64,000 nucleotides of DNA from Cenococcum geophilum 1.58 (lineage: Eukaryota; Ascomycota; Dothideomycetes; Gloniales; Gloniaceae): NCBI GenBank assembly GCA_001692895.1, contig KV748180.1, positions 2,660,195-2,724,194 of the forward strand, given 5' to 3'. This document shows, in pieces, positions 55,905 to 64,000 of this stretch (positions are counted from its first letter, which is position 1; each line of letters begins with the position of its first letter). The notes under the pieces are model-generated. The model was not told where the DNA came from. It did not search any database and saw nothing but the letters and a program-made list of their open reading frames with translations. The position numbers and the translations under genes are program-made.

Positions 55905-56803
55905 CCCTCGAGCCTCTACAGCGCGGCACCTGTGGCGGCGTCTCGGAGCCGTATCGTCTTGTCCTGTGAGGCCGACGCTACCTACTTGACGTCCGGCGAA
56001 AATGTAACGGCTCCGACTAAGCTAGTATGCCCTTTAAGCTTCTGCAGCGCGGCGCCTGTGGCGGCGCCCCAGAGCCGTACCGTCTTCTCGTCCAAGGCCG
56101 ACGCCACCTGCTTACCGTCCGGTGAGAACATGATGGCTCTAATTAAGCGGTGTGCTCCTCGAGCCTTTGCAGCGCGGCGCGTATCGCGGCATCCTAGAGG
56201 CGCACTGTCTTGTCGACCGAGGCCAACGCTACCTGCTTGCCGTCCGGCGAGAATGTGACTGCCATGGCCGAGTTAGTATGCCCTTCGAGCCCTTGTAGCG
56301 CGGTGCCTGCGGCGGCGCCTCAGAGCCGTACTGTCCTGTCCTGTGAGGCCGACGCTATTTGCTTGACAATGCTTGCCTTCCGGCGAGAACGTGACGGCTT
56401 CAACCGAGTCGGTATGTCCTTCAAACCTTTGTAACGCGACGCCTGTGGCGGCGTCCCAAAGCCGTACCGTCTTGTCGTGCGAGGCCGACGCCACCTGCTT
56501 GCCGTCCGGCGGGAACGTGACGGCTCCGACCGGGTCGGTGTGCCCCTCGAGCGTCTGAAGAGGGGCACCCTAGACTTTTAAACTTGGGGTAACTGTGTAA
56601 TCCATTTTGGTATGTAAGATATGAATTTCTTTCGGACTATGCTCTCATCTGGCGCGAAAACAATAGCGGAACAGTCTGTTTGCAAAGGCGCTGTTTCAAT
56701 TACAAATCGATTTGCGAGGATAAAACGCGTAGCATCATGGAGGAAACTCGATACCTCCATGCTCTCACCCGGCTGTAAGAGTATCTTTAGTAGGCCGTTT
56801 TAA
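55905..56803 (-). pseudogene. WD40-NLR (NWD/HET-E-like) C-terminal relic
   Basis: The open piece 56760-56578 (minus) reads MEVSSFLHDATRFILANRF, IETAPLQTDCSAIVFAPDES, IVRKKF and a Trp near the end. It matches the linker that precedes the WD40 propeller in fungal NACHT-WD40 proteins. After a stop and frameshift, about five WD40 units follow down to 55905, spaced about 126-134 bp. The best is MASASHDKTVRLWDAATGVA with LQRFEGHTDSVEAVTFSPEG. Frameshifts separate the units. The NTPase half is missing, and the relic stops at about 56803 in unrelated AT-rich DNA. Confidence 0.8.
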
Positions 56804-57535
56804 CATTATGCTAGTGAAAACTTACTTCAAGGAGGCAGTGTGATTTATGAATCATTCGAATGCTTTCGGATATTAGCCCAGCCAAACTTATAGCCTCGAG
56901 CCAGTAACGGTAAGCATACTGGGCTTCCTTTGGTAGGCGATCCGAGATTGTTTAGGTGCTGACATCCCGTCGTAGGATTCCAGGATTTAGTAAATTGCAG
57001 ATGTTTTACTTTAGCTTACCAGGGCTAGACATCAGTTAGATCCACCTTCTTGCTATTTTAAGATGCGTTCCATTTTCGTCTACCCAGAACGGACTTAAGG
57101 AATCTAGATCGCTACATCTCTCCTTGTCTACAAAGAAGTCGCGAAATAATAGGTGATACAGATAAAGCGGCCGGTGTGTCCTTTAGAATATCCAGGATGG
57201 CGTAGAGGTCCGCAAGTCCCCGCTCTATAGCCCCCTTAGGAAGATGAAGTAAGCTATAAAGTAAGCCAAGAAACAGCGGTAAGTATAGGACTATAATGTA
57301 GATTTTGTTGGGTTAGTGTTCTAGTGCTGAAGTAGATGTGATTCTGTCTAGTATCTTAGCTGGTCTCTTCGCCAGGGTTGTTTTGGATAATGCGAATAAG
57401 CGAGCATAAAATATCCTTTATCCAATAGAAAATGCATAAAATATCGCAATCGATAAGGATAAAAGTGCCCATGCGGAGCTTTTCTACCCCAACTGGTAAG
57501 ACTCCTGGCAGAATTCGGCAGAATTTAGTAAACTT
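56804..57535. other. Intergenic; no gene recognised
   Basis: Mixed composition, turning AT-rich. No motif-bearing frame. Confidence 0.45.
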
Positions 57536-57539
57536 AGTA

Positions 57540-57680
57540 GAATTTGGCAGATATTGCAGATATTACAGATATTGTAGATATTGCGGATATTACGGATATT
57601 GCAGATATTACGGATATTACGAATACTGCCGATATTGCGTATATTGCGGATATTGTAGATATTGCAAATATTACAGTACC
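57540..57680 (+). repeat. 9-bp tandem repeat (gatattgca type)
   Basis: About 15 copies of gatattgcN/gatattacN with small changes. The unit length keeps a frame open (ADITDIADI), but there is no start context or other coding sign. Confidence 0.85.
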
Positions 57681-58313
57681 TTTCCCCCCTAACTATATAG
57701 CTAAATACTTAGAGAAAAATTACCTATTTCTCTTATAGTTCTTCTCTAATGCCAATTCTTTAAATACTTTATTTTCTTAAGAGTTTTAGAATCTATCTAT
57801 ATTCTCTCCTATAATACTATATAATATCCTCCTAAAAAGACTCTTTCTAGCTTATTACTCATTGCTATAATTAAGAGAATTTTAATTGCTATAAGCGAGA
57901 GCCGTGGCTAGCGCTTTCGTTGCTATTCTTAAGACCACTACTAAAGTATAGTTATTAAAATCTTATATAGTGTTACGGACGCTTTAAGTACAATGTTATA
58001 ACTACTTAGGGAAGAGTTAGAAGAAGCTAGTTGGTTAATTTAAGCACAGTCTAGGATAGAGCCAATAGAACTATATAACGAGGAATAGTAACTAAGGTCA
58101 TATAGGGTAATTTATATAATCTATAGGATCTATATAATCCGTAATAGAGTAGATAGAGTATACGTATATTATATATAAGAAGGATTTTATAGGAGTACGG
58201 TTATATATTTAAGGACCCTCGTTAGGAAAAAATTTACCAGCATTTTCGCAGCATTTGGCGGCATTTGGCGGCCAAATGCGCAATCCGCGCACTGCAACGT
58301 GTAGCGTATAGTA
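57681..58313. other. AT-rich DNA; no gene recognised
   Basis: RIP-like composition with a short GC-richer patch at 58235-58310 (gcatttggcggccaaatgcg, with internal direct and inverted repeats). Confidence 0.45.
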
Positions 58314-58692
58314 TCAACTTAGGTGCGGCATACTGCCGCATTTAATAACGCGGTGCAGCATACTGCCGCATCCAATAACGCGATACAGTATACTGCCGCA
58401 TCCAACAACGTAGTGCAGCATACTGCCGTATCTAGCAACGTGGTGCAAGCATACTACCGCATCTAACAACGCGGTATAGCATTCTGCCGTATCTAATAAC
58501 GTGGTATAGCATTCTGCCGTATCTAATAACGTAGTATAGCATTCTGCCGCATCTAATAACGCGGTATAGCATTCTGCCGTATTTAATAACGCGGTATAAT
58601 ATACTGCTGTATCTAGTAATACAGTGTAAGTATACTGCTGCATTTAATAACGCGGTATAGTATACTGCCGCATTTAATAATGCGGTATAGCT
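58314..58692. repeat. 30-bp satellite, about 12 copies
   Basis: The unit is approximately gcggtatagcattctgccgt followed by atctaataac, tandem with transitions between units (gc/gt, cata/tata). The opposite strand stays open for 109 codons only because 30 is a multiple of 3. Confidence 0.9.
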
Positions 58693-58839
58693 AATTATGT
58701 ATTTATAGCCACTTGGGCAAATAGTGCCTTTATTTTATTAAGCTCTTTTTATACTTAATATATAATTAATATATAATGCCCCCTTCGCGTATTTTATATA
58801 TTTTACTTACTTTAAGTAATAAATAAGCATTACTCTTCC

Positions 58840-59010
58840 CACGTACTTAATAGTATTTACTTAGTCTACGCGGTTAGTAGTATTTACCTATTCCGCGTAA
58901 TTAATATACTTTACTTAGTCTATATAGTTAGTACCCTTTACTTATTCTACGCAATTAGTACCCTTTACTTATTTTACGCAGTTAGTATTCTTTACTTATT
59001 TTATACGCCT
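58840..59010. repeat. Short tandem repeat, unit about 27-32 bp
   Basis: Repeats of tttacttattctacgcaat followed by tagtaccc with variable length and transitions. Confidence 0.75.
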
Positions 59011-59054
59011 GGCATATACTATATAAAGAATATATTTTAACCTAATAGTAGTAT

Positions 59055-59500
59055 TGTAACGTGGCCCGCCTCCACGTTGCTATACGGCCAAAAAGACTGA
59101 GAGTGCTTGCGAACTTGTCGCAAGCGCGGCGGGACCTAATATATATACTCTTACAATTGCCCTCTCCTCTGCGCGCTCGTCCCCGAGCGCTCGCAGGGAT
59201 TCCTCTGTGCGCCTATTTGGGCCTCCACAGGGATTAAACGCCAAGAGTATCACTATATTAGTTAGTCCCTAGTAATATAAGTAATCGGAATCTTCATTAA
59301 CGCCTTATCGCATAAATACGCGTTAGACTATACTAGAGCGAAGTAACTAATAGGGATTGAACCTATAACACCTAGCCCCAGTAAGTTCGCAAGCACAATT
59401 GTAACGTGGCCCGCCTCCACGTCGCCATACGGCCAAAAAGACTAAGAGTGCTTGCGAACTTGTCGTAAGCGCGGCGGGACCTAATATATATACTCTTATA
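59055..59500. mobile_element. 446-bp TRIM-like mini-LTR element with 5-bp TSD
   Basis: Two direct repeats of 101 bp (59055-59155 and 59400-59500) start tgtaacgtgg and end ctcttaca; in the second copy CA has become TA. The 5-bp duplication agtat flanks them (59050-59054 and 59501-59505). The interior is 244 bp with no coding capacity. Terminal TG...CA plus a 5-bp duplication fits a terminal-repeat retrotransposon in miniature. No standard tRNA-type primer site is evident. Confidence 0.8.
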
Positions 59501-60215
59501 AGTATAATATAACCTTAATACGCCTAATAACGCCCTTTAGTTAACTTACTATTTTAAGTTTAATATTTATATAAGTCCTACCGCGATAGTAATACCGTAC
59601 TATTAAACCCCTAATTATCTTTATTCTCGCCGTTATTTTTACTATTATTTTCTCTATTTATCTTACTGCCTTCTCTACTCTTATTCTCTTTATTATCGTT
59701 ATTTTCCCTATTTATTCTACTGCCTTCTTTACTCTTATTCTCTTTATTAGCAAATTCTAGTATTACTAGTTTATCTCTACTTTATAGGTGGGCCTTTATA
59801 TTCTCTAGTATAGTACTATCTATAATATCTATAACCTTAGACTTGCCGGTAAAAGTATACCGTAAGATACGGTAATTAATTCCTATTTCCTATTTATTAT
59901 TACCTTAAATTTATTTAAGGCGCGCTTAGATAGCGTTAATATTATAATTATATAGTATTAAAATCGTCTTATTAGTATACTATAAGAAAGAGACCTTATA
60001 TATAGTTTTGGGGTTTATTCTTTATAATAAATACACTAGTCTACTATTATCCTATTATATTATCTTTATTAGCCCGTATATAATAATTAAAATAGCGTAA
60101 TATTATAATATAGGAAATAGTAGGAAAGTACTATAGTATATACATCGGGAAAATATTCGTAGGATAAGATTTAAGTAGACTTTGGTTTTCGCGTTTCGCG
60201 TAATTGATATATAAT
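59501..60215. other. AT-rich DNA with a 60-bp tandem duplication
   Basis: Positions about 59640-59700 and 59700-59760 are a direct duplication (ctactcttattctctttatta). The rest is AT-rich with no recognisable gene. Confidence 0.5.
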
Positions 60216-60219
60216 TTAA

Positions 60220-60645
60220 CCAACTCGACACGCAATTGACCAACTTAACACGCAATTAACCAACTTAATATGCAATTTGACTAACTTAACACGCAGTTAA
60301 CCTACTTAACATGCAATTTAACTAACTTAACACGCAGTTGACCTACTTAACATGCAATTTAACTAACTTAACACGTAGTTAACCTACTTAATATATAATT
60401 TAACTAACTTAACACGCAGTTAACCTACTTAATATGCAATTTAACTAACTTAATACGCAGTTAACCTACTTAATATATAATTTAACTAACTTAATATGTA
60501 GTTGACCTACTTAATATATAATTTACTAACTTAACACGCAATTAACCTACTTAATATACAATTTAACTAACTTAACACGCAATTAACCTACTTAATATAT
60601 AATTTAACTAACTTAATATGTAGTTAACCTACTTAACAAACTTTA
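60220..60645. repeat. Satellite with about 20-bp half-units in 41-bp dimers
   Basis: Alternating ctacttaacatgcaatttaa and ctaacttaacacgcagttga-like halves, about ten dimers. Variation is mostly C/T at cac/tat and cgc/tgt positions. Confidence 0.88.
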
Positions 60646-60774
60646 AAGCTAACTGTATATTTCTTAACGTGCGATTAAGGTAAAGTTATATACTATATAT
60701 TTAACTATTATATATAAATCCTATACAATCTTATACATCTCATACAATCTCATACAATCTTATAGTCTTTATAC

Positions 60775-61235
60775 TTGGAGGCTCTGCACGAGGCTCTACA
60801 CAAAGCTCTGCGTATAGAGGCTCTGCACGAAGCTCTGCGCATAGAGGCTCTGCACAAAGCTCTGCACGAAGCTTCGCATAAGGCTCTTCACGAGGCTCTA
60901 CACGAAGCTCTGCGTACAGAGGCTCTGCACGAAGCTCTGCACGAAGCTCTGCACGAAGCTCTGCACGAAGCTCTGCACGAAGCTCTGCACGAAGCTCTGC
61001 ACGAAGCTCTGCACGAGGCTCTGCACGAGGCTCTGCGCGAAGCTCTGCGCGAAGCTCTGCGCGAAGCTCTGCGTACAGAGGCTCTGCACAAGGCTCTGCG
61101 AGAAGCTCTGCGTACAGAGGCTCTGCACGAGGCTCTGCGTACAGAGGCTCTGCACGAGGCTCTGCGTACAGAGGCTCTGCACGAGGCTCTGCGCGAAGCT
61201 CTGCGTACAGAGGCTCTACACGAAGCTCTGCATCG
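60775..61235. repeat. 12-bp minisatellite (gctctgcacgaa), about 38 copies
   Basis: Units vary in phase between gctctgcacgaa, gctctgcgcgaa and a 15-bp form with gtacagag. Because 12 is a multiple of 3, frames on both strands stay open (EALH, CRAS, QSFV repeats). The array is barely RIP-altered. Decayed copies lie at 3640-3930 and 4255-4510. Confidence 0.9.
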
Positions 61236-61364
61236 GGTCCCCGCTATATTCCCGATAGCCTCTACACGTGCCTCTACCCTATATAACCACCTTATTTTTT
61301 ACCCTTCCTTCCTTCTTTATATCCTCCCTACCTAGGGAGGCACCAGAACGGCAGCCAGCAGAGG

Positions 61365-61925
61365 ACCGTTGCTAGAACTAGACGACCGTCGCCAGAACCA
61401 GATGACCGTTACCAGAACCAGACGACCATCGCCAGCCAGACGACCGTCGCCAGAACCAGACGACTGTCGCCAGAACCAGACGACTGTCGCCAGAACCAGA
61501 CGACTGTCGCCAGAACCAGACGACCGTCGCCAGCCAGACGACCGTTACCAGAACCAGACGACCGTTGCCAGAGCCAGACGACCGTCGCCAGAACCAGACG
61601 ACCGTTGCCAGCGCCAGACGACCGTCGCCAGAACCAGACGACCTTTGCCAGAGCCAGACGACCGTCGCCAGAACCAGACGACGTTGCCAGCGCCAGACGA
61701 CCGTCGCCAGAACCAGACGACCGTCGCCAGAACCAGACGACCGTCGCCAGCCAGACGACCGTTACCAGAACCAGACGACCGTTGCCAGAGCCAGACGACC
61801 GTCGCCAGAACCAGACGACCGTTGCCAGCGCCAGACGACCGTCGCCAGAACCAGACGACCGTTGCCAGCGCCAGACGACCGTCGCCAGAACCAGACGACC
61901 GTCGCCAGAGCCAGACGACAACGAC
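61365..61925. repeat. 20-bp minisatellite, about 28 copies
   Basis: The unit is gacgaccgtcgccagaacca with variants (gttgccagcgcca; shortened gccagcca). As 20 is not a multiple of 3, several frames on both strands stay open at once, which is a property of the repeat rather than of a gene. Confidence 0.9.
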
Positions 61926-61984
61926 TAGCCAGCCAACACTATAAACGATTCGATCGATTGATCGAATTAAGGTAGCACAGACAG

Positions 61985-62400
61985 GTAGGCACAAACAGGT
62001 AGATGCTAATGGGTAGGTAGATGTAGACAGATAGGCAGATGCAGATAGGTAAGCAGATATAGATAGGCAGGTAGATGCAGATAGGTAAGTAGATGCAGAT
62101 AGGCAAGCAGATATAGAATAGGTAGGTAGATACTAACGGGTAGGTAGATGTAAATAGGTAGGTAGATATAAACAAGTAGATATAGATAAGCAGGTAGATG
62201 CAGATAGGTAAGTAGATGTAGATAGGTAAGCAGATATAGATAGGTAGATAGATGCTAACGGGTAGGTAAATATAGATAGGTAGGCAGATGTAGATAGGTA
62301 GGCAAATGCAGACAGGTAGATGTAGATAGGTAGGCGATGTAGATAGGTAGGTAGATGCAGATAGGTAGGCGATATAGGCAGGTAGGTAAGTCAATAGGTA
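61985..62400. repeat. GATA/GGTAG-type microsatellite
   Basis: Mixture of 4-bp based units (gata, ggta, gcag) in blocks such as agataggtaggtagatgcag. The long opposite-strand frame (YLPIYICLP repeats) is an artefact. Confidence 0.88.
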
Positions 62401-64000
62401 CAGTAGATAGGTAGAAGAGAACCATCGCTATATTATATTAAATTATCTAAAATAATAATATTTATTTTGCTAGCCTTATAAATAGCTTTAAAATAGCTTT
62501 TATTTATTTAAAATATGCTATTAGTATAAAAGAGGTAAATATAATTATGGTTGCCAAATGCGTAGATTACTGGCAGGTTGCGCGCAGGCTGCGTGTCAAA
62601 AAAACACGACATAGGCTAGTCGGTCGAGTTGCCAAATGACCTCAACTGCGCGCCAATTGCGTCAACCACCAACCATTGAGGCCATTGAAAGGGTACCATA
62701 TTTTGCTAATGTAGCGAGTATCGTAATATAATATTACGATATAATTAATATAATATTATATATTTATACTTATAGTATACGGTTATTAAGTAAACCCGTT
62801 ATTATACTTAGGATCTAGTTTCTTTAAATCTTTTATAGTATCCTTAAACGGATTACTAATTGCCTACTAAGTCTATAGTATCTTATCTCTAGTTATATTC
62901 CATATCTTATTAACTTATTATAAAAGTAGCCTATATAGCCTTTTATTACGCTTAANTTAGTAGCTCTTTTANGTATTNNNTAGTNNCTCCTAANTATCTA
63001 TAATACGCTTTAGTAAGTATAGTAAGAGGCTTCCTATAGATTTACCTATAATTATAGCGTTAGCTTTAAACTTATAAATAACTTATATTCTATTTCTATA
63101 GTCCTTAAAAGTATATTAAATCGCTATATATATATAAGTTATATCGTATTAGCTATAATAGGCGAAAAGAGGTTAGTACTATTCTTATTAAGGGTAAGTA
63201 ACTTTAGCCTAGTATTAAAGAATACGCGCTTAATATAATGTGTAATAATTAGTGCCCTAAATCTTATCTCTCTATTCTAGCCTTAGTTAGTTAGGTATAA
63301 TAAAAGGCAAAGTACTAACTAGGCCACTAAGCGTAAAGCGGTTATTCTTAAGTAGTTCTACTACTTCCTCTACTATAGCCTTAGTATTTAGTTTAAGGCA
63401 GTTATAGTTCCCGGTAATAGTATTGTGTACTATATTTATTATATAATACTAAAATACGCTAAGCTGGTTATATAGCTAGAAAATTAGTTAGTATAGTGCT
63501 ACTAAATCTAAGGACCGCGAACCTTGCGTGCCGCCGGCCCTAGTAGTATACTTAATGCTCTATTTATTGGGTTTTTATAACAGTCTATAATAGCAATTGC
63601 CTCTTTCTACATTTGCTTTATTAGTATGTTTAAACTACTTATGTTTATTTCTGGCTAGGGAGAGAGATAGAGCTTTTTAGGTATAGAGCCTATTATTATT
63701 TATATAATAAGACGTATCTAAGCAATACTGTATATCTTTATATTAACTAGGCTAAGTAGCTACTTTATATATTATCTAAAGTCATCCTATAGTAGTTGTT
63801 TATTTAAGTAATATATACGTTTCTTTTAAATGTAGGTTTTAGATGTCTTGCGGTTACTTAGGGTTTATAGGCTTTCGTCTAATAAGAACGGGACTATCTA
63901 TTAAAATAATATTATTAAAATTAATAATAATAGGTTATACTATAGCATATTAATAACAGCCTTACCTTTTAATAGAGATAGTTATAGTATAGAGCCTAAT
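62401..64000. other. RIP-degraded AT-rich DNA, identity unresolved
   Basis: Starts with a GC-richer patch (62548-62690, gttgccaaatgcgtagatta) that resembles the patch at 58235-58310 in content. From 62700 onward, TpA-rich sequence has stop codons in all frames. The minus strand near 63300-63450 gives longer readable pieces (for example VELLKNNRFTLSGLVSTLPF), but I recognise no family. Nine ambiguous bases lie between 62956 and 62994. Confidence 0.5.

Noticed and set aside
58314..58692. CRISPR-like array of 30-bp repeats
   Set aside because: Units are contiguous with no unique spacers, and the genome is eukaryotic.
60775..61335. 186-residue EALH-repeat protein
   Set aside because: Open only because the 12-bp satellite unit is a multiple of three; opposite-strand frames are open as well.
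61939..62394. 151-residue Tyr/Leu/Ile/Pro repeat protein on the minus strand
   Set aside because: Translation of a GATA/GGTA microsatellite; no start context or conserved feature.

Overview
The window comes from a filamentous ascomycete (Pezizomycotina; I cannot fix the class). The evidence is short GT-AG introns (53-161 nt), a HET-domain gene, a WSC sensor, NLR genes with TPR or WD40 repeats, Tad-type LINE, chromodomain Gypsy, Fot1/pogo and hAT elements, and heavy repeat-induced point mutation (RIP). In the repeats, stop codons fall where conserved Trp (TGG) or Gln (CAG) codons are expected, and CpA has largely become TpA.

Layout. 1-25.75 kb is a nested graveyard of RIP-degraded transposons: one end of a DIRS-like element, a Helitron, foldback elements, a Tad-like LINE, three partial Gypsy elements (one carrying a TA-flanked MITE in its chromodomain) and a hAT element with an 8-bp target-site duplication. 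25.9-29.2 kb is a small gene island with a 5'-truncated GMC oxidoreductase relic and an intact five-exon secreted GDSL esterase. 29.9-34.6 kb is a DIRS-like tyrosine-recombinase retrotransposon with split direct repeats, on the minus strand. 35-48.5 kb is the main gene island: a HET-domain gene, the ArfGAP Gcs1, a WSC wall-stress sensor and peroxisomal 2,4-dienoyl-CoA reductase Sps19 (PTS1 at its end). 48.5-50.4 kb is a Fot1/pogo-like element ending 136 bp before the start codon of an NB-ARC/TPR NLR (50.5-53.2 kb). 54.5-55.7 kb is a 1.17-kb non-autonomous hAT with a perfect 8-bp duplication, followed by a WD40-NLR relic. 57.5-62.4 kb is a block of unrelated tandem satellites with an embedded 446-bp TRIM-like mini-LTR element. 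The last 1.6 kb is RIP-degraded AT-rich DNA.

How the parts relate. The housekeeping genes (GCS1, SPS19, WSC) are unmutated. The self/non-self or immune-type genes (HET, NLR, WD40-NLR relic) lie on the edges of gene islands against transposons, a common arrangement in two-compartment fungal genomes. The signals I find most worth following are the DIRS-like element with its B1-A2-B2 terminal structure, the mini-LTR element with an unusual self-complementary stretch, the near-identical TPR units of the NLR, and the matched pair of hAT elements.
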